Positions 17,201 through 24,200 are shown, numbered from the stretch's first letter. The stretch: 64,000 nucleotides of DNA from DASUZB01 sp036377075 (GCA_036377075.1 DASUZB010000315.1:6192-70191); one strand, 5' to 3'. Made by a program: numbers and translations. The notes: generated by a model from the sequence alone, not told the origin.

Positions 17201-17414
17201 GACCGAGGCCGGCAAGGACGGGTCGGTCACGGTCGGACCCGGACAGGTGCGCTACACCGACGTCCCCAAGGGCGTGCAGAGCCTGCTGCTGGTGGCCGAC
17301 GCGCCCGGCCTGGTGGCCGCTCCGGTGGGGCCTGGCCAGCTCGTGCCCGGGTCCGAGGTCGGCGGCGTGCCGCTCGAAGGCGCGGTGACCGCCGGCCCCG
17401 CCGCCGCGCCCTAA
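14289..17414 (+). CDS. DUF5719 protein with a very long disordered N-terminus
   Basis: 1041 residues from GTG 14289 (GTGA overlap with the GT2 gene). Residues 1-~585 are low-complexity, rich in Gly, Pro, Arg, Trp, Asp, Glu and Gln, with recurring units such as RRGRHDSGEW and GQDRPDQPGRRWADQG. A single membrane helix lies at about 591-613. The ~420-residue extracellular remainder is the DUF5719 beta-rich region (WVCPLLPNSVGTVTANN, then repeated VTNPNPEPLSLVV-like strands). The reading frame is confirmed by the well-ordered C-terminus. Function unknown; coupling to the GT2 enzyme suggests a cell-envelope glycan role. Confidence 0.8.
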   Translation: MSDRHPEWREQPDYRDWPDYQGEADADQEGNGRHGKHGRGQPPPPTAPDWPYGTRPAGQPLDEDRPEQGGRRWAGPAAPGWRGAPASPPQPGGERQGQDRPDQPGRRWADQGTPPATGEVWGGPAVPEQRGGWPTGEPAAAQGWPDPAQSQRRGDWQDAAERPAHGDQPPPQGRRDAAQRRGGRHDSGQWSTPGWHDPAEAQRRGRHDSGEWQAPAGRDAGERSWADQGPPGEEGAGGPSGQGRRGAPAAPAGDWGEPAAERPGDPGWRGPEGQGPTSGEWPDPRGGFARPEPGGQDAPGGWPPQDQPGGTPPGRSDSGRVVADRAQRNSGRITGRLTRRTDRGSLFRGRRGAAGGDTPAPPEAREAAPEPASPPAWAGEQPGGEQAWSPPAPQAPPEPGSTTAWSGGQAWTPPAPEAPPDTGSQAAPWTTGPPSVGQPWSQETPTVERGGEPPRPTPPHAWARGAEAAPPRFAEPARFVAPAPEQRPGYVDGQDRGHAPYREAPAGGGEHALGAFGYRGLPPQEQEAWDDEPADPDEDGAAPAGDGAGRWGGAQAPAARGRQGRGAHGRTRSRTRPRLPKVGRARIPQASLALAGIAIVVAGGLVSLMNVVPKAAPPKPVDAGAPYSARWVCPLLPNSVGTVTANNVGRTAASIEAGSAGQQAGGQPAQQLAARATHTFHAPSGPAGGFVQVEAFGAPVAATAANQPPCVAGPGTRWWLPGLTSSAQSKVTLVIANPESADASVNIIPHLTEGSVHPEPLQNVFVRAGATVSKVINVAEVQNLSYTAEVVASQGRVVVGASLDSSIGNRREHLIVPAQPAMRSSWSFSGGLRGEARQVWLLVTNPNPEPLSLVVDGVNDQGPFKVDGFDLPIADGAINEALVPVNVGKSAVFGLRVRSQDGSKFVAALRYGAGGGPIDTTHLDLGGSGLDARWMAPVVPDSRRLVLSNTAEQPVTATLSALGGAAGGAAVTEAGKDGSVTVGPGQVRYTDVPKGVQSLLLVADAPGLVAAPVGPGQLVPGSEVGGVPLEGAVTAGPAAAP

Positions 17415-17426
17415 GGGGAGGGCTAG

Positions 17427-17849
17427 CTACCAGCCGAGCTCCTCGAGGCGGTCGTCGTCGATGCCGAAGTAGTGGGCCACCTCGTGGATGACCACCTCGC
17501 GGACCAGCTCGGCGAGGTCGGCGTCGGAGCTGGAGTGCGCCTCGATGGGCCGGCGGAAGATCACGATCCGGTCTGGCAGCACCGCCGAGTAGCCCGCGCT
17601 GCGCTCGGGTAGCGGCACGCCCTGGTAGAGCCCGAGCAGCAGGCCACCGCCTGGCACCTCGTCGCCACGGAAGGTCTCCTCGACCACGAACTCCACGTTG
17701 TCCAGCTTGTCGCGGAACTGCGCCGGGATGGTGGCGACCGCGTCCTCGACCAGCCGCATGAACGCCTCGCTGCCGGACCCGGGCGGGTGGACCTCGGGCA
17801 CCGGCAGCCGCGGCCGTGGCGCGCGGCGGCCGTGGCGCTGGCGGGACAG
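17427..17849 (-). CDS. Zincin-like metallopeptidase family protein (HExxH)
   Basis: 140 residues. C-terminal VVIHEVAHYFGIDDDRLEELGW holds the HEVAH zinc motif typical of this short actinobacterial family; upstream VLPDRIVIFRRPIE is also conserved. The start is unusual: the only position with a good RBS (GGAGAGGAGG, 5-base spacing) is a CTG at 17849; ATG/GTG options lie far upstream (18029 gives an implausible Arg/Pro-rich leader) or inside the domain (GTG 17801). A TATCGT box on the minus strand (17890-17885) fits a ~30-base leader. Equivalent to Rv3259 by position. Substrate unknown. Confidence 0.8.
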   Translation of the reverse strand: MSRQRHGRRAPRPRLPVPEVHPPGSGSEAFMRLVEDAVATIPAQFRDKLDNVEFVVEETFRGDEVPGGGLLLGLYQGVPLPERSAGYSAVLPDRIVIFRRPIEAHSSSDADLAELVREVVIHEVAHYFGIDDDRLEELGW

Positions 17850-17915
17850 GGCAGCCTCCTCTCCGGTTGCTGGTCGCAGGCCAAACGATAATCGGATGCG
17901 GGGTGCCGTGGGGCG

Positions 17916-17944
17916 TTGACCGGTGACGGCGGCGGCCGTAGCGT
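17916..17944 (+). promoter_or_regulatory. Sigma-70-type promoter for the zinc-ribbon/phosphomannomutase genes
   Basis: TTGACC (17916-17921) and TAGCGT (17939-17944) with a 17-base spacer. Transcription would begin near 17951, inside a strongly structured region, leaving a leader of about 225 bases before the ATG at 18175. Confidence 0.55.
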
Positions 17945-18009
17945 CGCGGTGGCGCCCGCGCACGACCCGTAGGGTCGACCCGATCGTCGTCGCGGGCGCC
18001 ACCGGCGAC
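17943..18009 (+). promoter_or_regulatory. Nested hairpin in the 5' leader (possible attenuator or small RNA)
   Basis: Outer arms GGTGGCGCCCGCG (17948-17960) and CGCGGGCGCCACC (17991-18003) pair perfectly over 13 bp and extend outward by five more pairs past one bulge. The 30-base loop contains a second hairpin CGACCC-GTA-GGGTCG (17963-17977). A further GGGTCC/GGACCC pair follows at about 18051-18074. No T-run follows, so a simple terminator is unlikely. Confidence 0.5.
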
Positions 18010-18174
18010 CCTGGCGGGTGACGCGGCATAGTCCTACCGGGTGGTACGACGGGTCCGATCGGGCCATGTGGGACCCGCCGGCGCGTGCCGAGTCATGGAA
18101 GGCTGGCCGGCGCGCCACGGCGCACGGCCGAGGCAGCTTCCCTACCCCAGCGGGGCTCACCGCCGAGGTGCCAC

Positions 18175-18351
18175 ATGACGTGCCCAACCTGCAGTTCGCC
18201 CAGGCTCACCGCGATCGCGATCCGGCTCGCGCCGGCGGAGGACCACCTGTTCGCCTCCTGCCACGCCTGCGAGTGGAAGGGCTGGTTCAAGCAGGGCAGC
18301 GCGGTTCCCCTCGAGCACGTCCTCTCGCTCGCGTCGGAACGAAGGTTTTGA
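18175..18351 (+). CDS. Small zinc-ribbon protein
   Basis: 58 residues with two knuckles: CPTC at residues 3-6 and CHAC near 35-38, spaced as in a zinc ribbon, followed by EWKGWFKQGSAVPLEHVL. ATG 18175 has GAGGTG 5 bases upstream; a longer frame to 18085 adds only Arg/Ala/Ser-rich residues. It lies just before phosphomannomutase, where other Actinobacteria carry a DUF3499 gene (Rv3258c-like), but it is shorter and not recognisably that family. It may bind nucleic acid or act as a zinc-binding accessory; function unknown. Confidence 0.65.
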   Translation: MTCPTCSSPRLTAIAIRLAPAEDHLFASCHACEWKGWFKQGSAVPLEHVLSLASERRF

Positions 18352-18396
18352 TCGGGACTAGAATGCGCCCTCGTCCGCCGTCGACGAGGAGTCACC

Positions 18397-19761
18397 GTGC
18401 CCGCCGAGCTCGCCAAGGTGTTCAAGGCCTACGACGTCCGCGGGGTCTACCCCGATGAGATCGACGAGGACCTGGCCCGGGCGGTCGGCCGTGCGTTCGT
18501 CGCGGTGACCGGCGCGCCGGCCGTCGCCATCGGGCAGGACATGCGGCCGTCCTCGACGCCCATGGCCGCGGCGCTGAGCGAGGGTGCCACCAGCCAGGGC
18601 GCCGACGTGATCCAGGTCGGGCTCTGCTCGACCGACATGCTCTACTTCGTCTCCGGCGCGCTCGGCGTCGCCGGGGTCATGCTCACCGCCTCCCACAACC
18701 CGGCGCGCTACAACGGCTTCAAGCTGTGCCGGCCAGGCGCGGTGCCGGTCGGCCAGGAGTCGGGCCTCGCCGAGATCGAGCGCATGGTGGCCGCCGGCGA
18801 ACCGGTCAGCCTGGCCGACCGCCCCGGCACCGTCAGCCAGCGCGACGACCTCCTGCGGCGCTACGCCGAGCACGTCCGCGGCTTCGTCGACCGGCGTGCC
18901 CTGCGCCCGCTGAAGGTGGTCGCCGACGCCGGCAACGGCATGGCCGGTCACGTCCTGCCCGCGGTCTTCGAGGGGCTGCCCTTCCAGCTCGAGCCGATGT
19001 ACTTCGAGCTCGACGGCAACTTCCCCAACCACCCGGCCGACCCGATCAACCCGGAGAACCTGGCCGACCTCCGCAAGCAGGTGGTGGCCTCCGGCGCCGA
19101 CGTCGGCCTGGCCTTCGACGGCGACGCCGACCGCATGTTCCTGGTCGACGAGCAGGGCGCCGTCGTGCCGTCCAGCCTGGTGGTGGCGCTGGTCGCCGAG
19201 ACGATGTGCGAGCGCGAGCCGGGCTCGGTCGTGCTCTACAACCTGATCTGCTCGCGGGTGGTGCCCGAGACCGTCAGGGCGGCGGGCGGCACGCCGGTGC
19301 GCACCCGCGTCGGCCACTCCTTCATCAAGCAGGTGATGGCCGACACCGGCGCGGTCTTCGGCGGCGAGCACTCCGGCCACTACTACTTCCGCGACAACTA
19401 CCGCGCCGACTCCGGCCTGATCGCCGCCCTGGTGGTGCTCGACGTCCTGTCCCGCGCCGCCCGGCCGCTGTCCGAGGTGCTCGCCCCCTACCGCAAGTAC
19501 GCCGCCTCCGGCGAGATCAACCGGCGGGTCGACGAGCCGGGGGCGGTGGTCGCCAGCCTCGCCGACGCCGGCCGCTGGCCGGCCGCGACCAGCACCGACC
19601 GCACCGACGGGCTCACCGTCCACGGCCCGACCTGGTGGTTCAACCTGCGCCCGAGCAACACCGAACCGCTGCTGCGCCTCAACGTCGAGGCGGCCACCGA
19701 GGAGGAGATGGCCCGCGTGCGGGACGAGGTCCTCGAGGCCGTCGGCGGCGAGCCGGCCTAG
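18397..19761 (+). CDS. manB: Phosphomannomutase/phosphoglucomutase
   Basis: 454 residues, full length for the alpha-D-phosphohexomutase family. Interconverts mannose-6-P and mannose-1-P, feeding the GDP-mannose pyrophosphorylase. Motifs: KAYDVRGVYPDEID at the N-terminus, MLTASHNPARYNGFK with the phosphoserine, FDGDADRMFLVD metal loop, GGEHSGHYYF sugar loop and RPSNTEPLLRLNVEA phosphate loop. GTG start with GAGGAG RBS 5 bases upstream. Followed within 100 bp by the Trm112-like and isomerase genes, together a mannose-supply operon as at Rv3257c-Rv3256c in M. tuberculosis. Confidence 0.93.
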   Translation: MPAELAKVFKAYDVRGVYPDEIDEDLARAVGRAFVAVTGAPAVAIGQDMRPSSTPMAAALSEGATSQGADVIQVGLCSTDMLYFVSGALGVAGVMLTASHNPARYNGFKLCRPGAVPVGQESGLAEIERMVAAGEPVSLADRPGTVSQRDDLLRRYAEHVRGFVDRRALRPLKVVADAGNGMAGHVLPAVFEGLPFQLEPMYFELDGNFPNHPADPINPENLADLRKQVVASGADVGLAFDGDADRMFLVDEQGAVVPSSLVVALVAETMCEREPGSVVLYNLICSRVVPETVRAAGGTPVRTRVGHSFIKQVMADTGAVFGGEHSGHYYFRDNYRADSGLIAALVVLDVLSRAARPLSEVLAPYRKYAASGEINRRVDEPGAVVASLADAGRWPAATSTDRTDGLTVHGPTWWFNLRPSNTEPLLRLNVEAATEEEMARVRDEVLEAVGGEPA

Positions 19762-19784
19762 CGGCAACCCTGACCGGCCCATAA

Positions 19785-19828
19785 GGCCTGAAGCACGCGA
19801 GGCCGAGAATGCCTGAAGCGAGTGAGGC
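19785..19828 (+). repeat. Twin short inverted-repeat units between manB and the Trm112-like gene
   Basis: Two near-identical 18-20-base units, GGCCTGAAGCACGCGAGGCC (19785-19804) and GCCTGAAGCGAGTGAGGC (19811-19828), each with GCCT/AGGC arms able to form a small hairpin. They sit just upstream of the RBS at 19844-19850. Confidence 0.5.
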
Positions 19829-19856
19829 CCGCCCGGCAAGCGAGAAGGAGCGCCCC

Positions 19857-20036
19857 ATGCCACTTGACGCCGAGCTGCTCAACATCCTGGCCTGCCCCAA
19901 CTGCCACGGCGAGGTCGACTACAAGGAGGCCGAGCAGGTCATCGAGTGCCGCAAGTGCCACTACCGCTACCCGGTCCGCGACGACATCCCGGTGATGCTG
20001 GTCGACGAGGCCGAGAAGCCGGAAACGGCCAAGTGA
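19857..20036 (+). CDS. Trm112-like zinc-ribbon protein
   Basis: 59 residues. CPNCHGEV and IECRKCHYRYPVRDDIPVML are the two halves of the Trm112/YcaR zinc ribbon, with CxxC pairs at both. Start ATG 19857 is preceded by GAGAAGGAG; an upstream ATG at 19809 would add residues read from the short repeats. In eukaryotes and some bacteria Trm112 proteins activate methyltransferases; here the conserved link with phosphomannomutase and the SIS isomerase is of unknown meaning. The stop overlaps the next gene as GTGA. Confidence 0.88.
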   Translation: MPLDAELLNILACPNCHGEVDYKEAEQVIECRKCHYRYPVRDDIPVMLVDEAEKPETAK

Positions 20037-21106
20037 GCGTCGCCCTGGACGACCCCGCCGAGCTGGCGGCGGGCGACCCGGGAGGCATGCTGGCCGCCGT
20101 CGCCGGCGCCGGCGACCAGGCACGGGCGGCGGTCGAGGCCACCAGCAAGGCCGACCTGGCCGGGCCGCGGCCGGAGACGGTCGTGGTCGCCGGCATGGGC
20201 GGCTCCGGCGTGGCCGGAGACGTGCTCGCCGCGCTCGCCTTCGCCGCCTCGCCCGCGCCGGTGGTGACCGTCAAGGGCGACCGCCTGCCCGCCTTCGTGG
20301 GGCCAGGCACCCTGCTGGTCGCGGTCTCCTACTCGGGCAACACCGACGAGACCCTCTCCGCCGTCGAGCAGGGGCTGGCGGCGGGGGCGCGGCTGGTCGC
20401 GGTCGCCTCCGGCGGGCGCCTGGCCGCGCTCGCCGACGAGCGGGGCAGCCCGCTGGTCGAGGTGGAGGGCGGCCGCATGCCGCGGGCGGCGCTCTGGTCG
20501 CTGGTCGTTCCCGTGCTGCTCGCCGCCGAGGCCAGCGGGGTGCTGCCGCCCCTCGCCGCCGACGTCGGCGCCGCGGCGGACGCGCTGGACGCCGAGGCGG
20601 AGGCGCTCGGCCCGGCCGTGCTCACCGCCGACAACCCCGCCAAGCAGGCGGCGCTGCGGCTGTTCGACCGGCTCGCTGTGGTCTGGGGCACGGGCCAGCT
20701 CGGCGCCGTGGCCGCCACCCGCTTCCGCACCCAGTGCAACGAGAACGCCAAGGTGACGGCCGTCTCCGCGGCGGTCCCCGAGGCGAACCACAACGACGTC
20801 ATGGGGCTCGAGGGCGGGCTCGGCCGCGGCCGCGAGCTGGTCCTCCTGCGCGACCAGGCCGGCGAGCACGAGCGCGACGGGCGGCGCCTGGCGCTGGCCT
20901 GCCAGGCGCTCGGGATCGGCGACCCGGTGACCCGGCTGGCGGGGGAGGGCGCGCCGCTCGCCCGCCTCGCCCGCCTCACCGCGTTCGCCGACTTCACCTC
21001 CACCTACCTCGGCCTGGCCAGGGGCGTCGACCCGACCCCGATCCGCACCCTCGACCAGGTCAAGGCGGCCATGGCGGGGTCCGGGGCTCAAGTAGCGAAG
21101 CGGTAG
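20033..21106 (+). CDS. SIS-domain phosphoglucose/phosphomannose isomerase
   Basis: 357 residues from GTG 20033 (GTGA overlap with the Trm112-like gene). Two SIS domains: VVAGMGGSGVAGDVLAAL near residue 48, VAVSYSGNTDETLSAV near 95, then the C-terminal active-site blocks TQCNENAKV and PEANHNDVMG characteristic of bifunctional PGI/PMI. It would convert fructose-6-P to mannose-6-P or glucose-6-P, upstream of phosphomannomutase. The final residues GSGAQVAKR and the TAG stop come from a shrunken copy of the palindrome-ended repeat (21077-21112), so the original C-terminus may have been longer. Confidence 0.88.
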   Translation: MSVALDDPAELAAGDPGGMLAAVAGAGDQARAAVEATSKADLAGPRPETVVVAGMGGSGVAGDVLAALAFAASPAPVVTVKGDRLPAFVGPGTLLVAVSYSGNTDETLSAVEQGLAAGARLVAVASGGRLAALADERGSPLVEVEGGRMPRAALWSLVVPVLLAAEASGVLPPLAADVGAAADALDAEAEALGPAVLTADNPAKQAALRLFDRLAVVWGTGQLGAVAATRFRTQCNENAKVTAVSAAVPEANHNDVMGLEGGLGRGRELVLLRDQAGEHERDGRRLALACQALGIGDPVTRLAGEGAPLARLARLTAFADFTSTYLGLARGVDPTPIRTLDQVKAAMAGSGAQVAKR

Positions 21107-21112
21107 CCCCGG
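21077..21112 (+). repeat. Shortened palindrome-ended repeat, copy D (supplies the isomerase stop codon)
   Basis: 36 bases starting GGGTCCGGGGCTC and ending AGCGGTAGCCCCGG, matching both ends of the 76-bp repeat with 40 bases of the middle and two G/C pairs lost. Arms CCGGGGCT and AGCCCCGG are perfect inverted repeats; one more base pair (T/A) lies outside. Because 40 is not a multiple of three the right end is read in a new frame and its TAG terminates the gene. Confidence 0.65.
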
Positions 21113-21129
21113 ATGAACGAGGTCTCGCC

Positions 21130-21939
21130 GTGAGCTTTCCGGTTCCCGACGCGGTCGGTGCCGCCGCGGCCGCCCTGGCGCCGCGGCTGCCGCAGCGGCC
21201 GGTGGTCGCCCTGGTGCTCGGCTCCGGGGTCGGCGCGCTCGCCGAGGAGGTCGAGGACGCCGTGGTGGTGCCCGCCGGGGAGGTGCCCGGGCTGCCCGTG
21301 CCGCGGGTCCCCGGCCACGCCGGCGCGCTGGTCGCCGGGCGCCTCGGCGGCGTGCCGGTGCTGGTCCTCGCCGGCAGGGTCCACACCTACGAGGGCTACT
21401 CGGCCGCCGAGGTCGCGTTCGCCACCAGGGTCGCCGCCGAGCTCGGCTGCGGCGCGCTGGTGGCCACCAACGCCGCCGGCGGCATCAACCCCGACTACTC
21501 GCCGGGCGACCTGATGGTCCTGCGCGACCACGTCAACTTCCTGTTCGACAACCCGCTGCGCGGTGGGCCGTCGTTCGTGGACCTCGCCGGCGCCTACGAC
21601 GCCGAGCTGCGCGCCGTGGCCGCGCGCCACGCGGCCGCGGCCGGCGCCCCCCTGCACGAGGGCGTCTACCTGGCCGCCGCCGGCCCCTCCTACGAGACCC
21701 CCGCGGAGATCGCCATCTTCCGCTCCTGGGGCGTCGACGCGGTCGGCATGTCGACCGTGCCGGAGGTGATCGCCGCCCGCGCCCACGGCCTACGCGTCGC
21801 CGCGGTCTCGGCGATCACCAACGTGCACCGCCCCGGCGGCACCCCGACCAGCCACGCCGAGGTCCTCGAGGTGGGCGCGCGGCTCCGCCCCCGCCTGCGC
21901 GAGCTGGTGCTCGCCCTGCTCCCCGCCGCCGCCGGCTGA
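21130..21939 (+). CDS. Purine nucleoside phosphorylase (trimeric class)
   Basis: 269 residues, usual length for the trimeric PNP family. Cleaves (deoxy)inosine/guanosine with phosphate for purine salvage. Motifs: LVLGSGVGALAEEV, VLAGRVHTYEGYSA, LVATNAAGGINPDYSPGDLM, GPSYETPAEI and VGMSTVPEVIAARAHG with AITN downstream. GTG 21130 has GAGG 7 bases upstream; the start is 23 bases after the isomerase stop, just beyond the short repeat. Its last 150 bases are overlapped on the other strand by the histidine kinase gene. Confidence 0.92.
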   Translation: MSFPVPDAVGAAAAALAPRLPQRPVVALVLGSGVGALAEEVEDAVVVPAGEVPGLPVPRVPGHAGALVAGRLGGVPVLVLAGRVHTYEGYSAAEVAFATRVAAELGCGALVATNAAGGINPDYSPGDLMVLRDHVNFLFDNPLRGGPSFVDLAGAYDAELRAVAARHAAAAGAPLHEGVYLAAAGPSYETPAEIAIFRSWGVDAVGMSTVPEVIAARAHGLRVAAVSAITNVHRPGGTPTSHAEVLEVGARLRPRLRELVLALLPAAAG

Positions 21940-22707
21940 GGCCACGACCAGGCCCCGCACGGCGAACACCGAGCCGTGCGGGCCGCTGCGTTCCAGCACC
22001 ACCTCGGCGCCGATGCTGGCGGCGAGGCGGCGGCACAGGTACAGGCCGAGGCCGACCCCGCCCGCCCGCCGGGTGCGCGACTGGTCGACCTGGTAGAAAC
22101 GCTCGAAGATGCGCTCGCGGGCCTCGGGCGGGACGCCTGGTCCCTGGTCGGCGACGAGCACGTCGACCGAGGTCGGGCCGGGGCGCGCCCGCACGGTGAT
22201 GGTGGTGCCGGCCGGCGCGTACTTGCGCGCGTTGCCGATCAGGTTGGCGAGGATCTGGTGGAGCCGGTCGGCGTCGCCGCGGACCGGCCCGAGGCCGGCC
22301 GGGACGTCGGCCTCGACCAGGTGCCGGCCGTCGGCGCCCAGGTCCTCGAGCACCTGGCCGAGCAGGACGCTCAGGTGGACGTCGCCGAGCCGGGGGCGCT
22401 GCACGCCCGACTCCAGCATGGTCACCACCAGCAGGTCCTCGACCAGCCGGTGCAGGCGCCGGCTCTGCCGGTCGGCCGTCTCCAGCAGCGAGCGTGCGGT
22501 GGCCGCGTCGAGCTCGACGTCGTCGCGCAGCAGGGTCGAGAGGCTCCCCTGGATCGCCGTGAGCGGGCTGCGCAGCTCGTGCGAGACGGCCGCGACGAAG
22601 TCGTCCTCGAGCCGGTTGGACTCCCGCAGCCGTGGCAGCGAAGCGCGCAACCGCTCGACCAGCCGGGCGTTGCCGGCCGCTCCCTCCCGCCGCCCTGGTC
22701 GCCTCAC
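21790..22707 (-). CDS. Soluble (sensorless) histidine kinase
   Basis: 305 residues. No membrane helix or sensory domain: the protein begins ~35 residues before the HisKA box FVAAVSHELRSPLTAIQGSL, followed by the N box LIGNARKYAPAG, G1 VADQGPGVP, F box IFERFYQVD and G2 GGVGLGLYLCRRL. Conserved sequence ends near base 21950, but the frame stays open ~50 more residues antisense to the 3' end of the PNP gene. GTG 22707 follows GGGAG; TTG 22710 is equally possible. No response regulator is adjacent, so it is an orphan; partner unknown. Confidence 0.82.
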   Translation of the reverse strand: MRRPGRREGAAGNARLVERLRASLPRLRESNRLEDDFVAAVSHELRSPLTAIQGSLSTLLRDDVELDAATARSLLETADRQSRRLHRLVEDLLVVTMLESGVQRPRLGDVHLSVLLGQVLEDLGADGRHLVEADVPAGLGPVRGDADRLHQILANLIGNARKYAPAGTTITVRARPGPTSVDVLVADQGPGVPPEARERIFERFYQVDQSRTRRAGGVGLGLYLCRRLAASIGAEVVLERSGPHGSVFAVRGLVVASAGGGGEQGEHQLAQAGAEPRAHLEDLGVAGRGAAGAVHVGDRRDRGDA

Positions 22708-22923
22708 CAATCCACTCCCGCGTCCCGGCCACCGCCGCGGCGGCCCACGCCTCCTGATCGGCAGCCACCGCGCCGGGGTGATGGGAAGTGCAGGTGGGAA
22801 CGAGGCGGGCGCCGCCGGGTCCGGTTGAGTGGCGCGCGCCCGTCAGGCAGACTGGGCCGTCGACCTGCCAGCCCCAACCCGTTCCCGGCGTGCGCCCCGG
22901 GCGCCCGCCGCCAAGGAGGACCC

Positions 22924-24177
22924 TTGCCGTACGACGTCGCTGACCTCGCCCTCGCCGACGAGGGCCGCCTGCGCATCGAGTGGGCCGACCGGCACATGCC
23001 GGTGCTGCGGGACATCCGCGCCCGCTTCGAGAAGGAGCAGCCCCTCGCCGGCCTGAAGGTGGCCGCCTGCCTGCACGTGACCACCGAGACGGCCAACCTG
23101 ATGCGCGCCCTCAAGGCGGGCGGCGCGTCGGCCACCCTGTGCGCCTCCAACCCCCTGTCGACCCAGGACGACACCGCCGCCGCGCTGGTGCGGCACTACG
23201 GCATCGACGTCCACGCCCGCCGCGGGATCGACAACGCCGGCTACTACCGGCACCTCGAGGCGGCCCTCGACAGCCACCCCAGCGTCACCATGGACGACGG
23301 CTGCGACCTGGTCACCCTGCTCCACACGAGGAGGAGGGAGCAGCTGGGTGAGGTGCGGGTGGGCACCGAGGAGACCACCACCGGGGTGATCCGCCTGCGC
23401 CAGATGGAGCGCGAGGGCGCCCTGGCCTACCCGATCATCGCCGTCAACGACACGCCCACCAAGCACATGTTCGACAACCGCTTCGGCACCGGCCAGTCGA
23501 GCATCGACGGCATCCTGCGGGCGACCAACGTCCTGCTCGCCGGGACCACCTTCGTGGTCGCCGGCTACGGCTACTGCGGCAAGGGCCTGGCGATGCGCGC
23601 CCGCGGCATGGGCGCCAAGGTGGTGGTCACCGAGGTCGAGCCGGTGCGTGCCCTGGAGGCGGCGATGGAGGGCTACCGGGTGGCGCCGATGCTCGAGGCC
23701 GCCCGCGAGGCCGACGTGATCGTCTCGGTCACCGGCGACCGCGACATCCTGCGCCGCGAGCACTTCGAGGTGATGAAGGACGGCGTCATCCTGGCCAACT
23801 CCGGCCACTTCGACGTCGAGATCGACAAGGTCGCCCTCGGCGAGCTCGCCGGCTCGGTCACCAGGGTGCGGGAGAACGTCGAGCAGTACGTGCTCGACGA
23901 CGGCCGGCGCCTCAACCTGGTCGCCGAGGGGCGCCTGGTCAACCTCGGCGCGGCCGAGGGCCACCCGGCGGCGGTGATGGACATGTCCTTCGCCGACCAG
24001 GCCCTCTCGCTCGAGTGGCTGACCCGCCAGTCGAGCCTGGACGTGCGCGTGCACGACGTCCCCGCCGAGATCGACGCCGAGGTGGCCAGGGTCAAGCTCG
24101 CCACCATGGGCATCGAGATCGACGCCCTCACCGAGGCGCAGGTCTCCTACCTCCACTCCTGGACCGAGGGCACCTGA
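22924..24177 (+). CDS. ahcY: Adenosylhomocysteinase (S-adenosyl-L-homocysteine hydrolase)
   Basis: 417 residues, the shorter prokaryotic form. Splits S-adenosylhomocysteine to adenosine and homocysteine with bound NAD, relieving methyltransferase inhibition. Motifs: CLHVTTETANLM, CASNPLSTQDDTAAAL, DDGCDLVTLLH, VNDTPTKHMFDNRFGTGQS, the NAD loop VAGYGYCGKGLAMRARGMGA, and C-terminal LVNLGAAEGHPAAVMDMSF. Start is TTG 22924 with a perfect AAGGAGG 5 bases upstream; no in-frame ATG fits the family N-terminus. A 12-bp perfect hairpin terminator follows. Same relative place as Rv3248c before mtrAB. Confidence 0.93.
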   Translation: MPYDVADLALADEGRLRIEWADRHMPVLRDIRARFEKEQPLAGLKVAACLHVTTETANLMRALKAGGASATLCASNPLSTQDDTAAALVRHYGIDVHARRGIDNAGYYRHLEAALDSHPSVTMDDGCDLVTLLHTRRREQLGEVRVGTEETTTGVIRLRQMEREGALAYPIIAVNDTPTKHMFDNRFGTGQSSIDGILRATNVLLAGTTFVVAGYGYCGKGLAMRARGMGAKVVVTEVEPVRALEAAMEGYRVAPMLEAAREADVIVSVTGDRDILRREHFEVMKDGVILANSGHFDVEIDKVALGELAGSVTRVRENVEQYVLDDGRRLNLVAEGRLVNLGAAEGHPAAVMDMSFADQALSLEWLTRQSSLDVRVHDVPAEIDAEVARVKLATMGIEIDALTEAQVSYLHSWTEGT

Positions 24178-24200
24178 GCCCGGCTGCGACCACTGGGCGC

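Noticed and set aside
18029..18031. ATG giving a 200-residue version of the metallopeptidase
   Set aside because: The extra 60 residues are Arg/Pro/Ala-rich, overlap the structured leader and promoter on the other strand, and lack an RBS.
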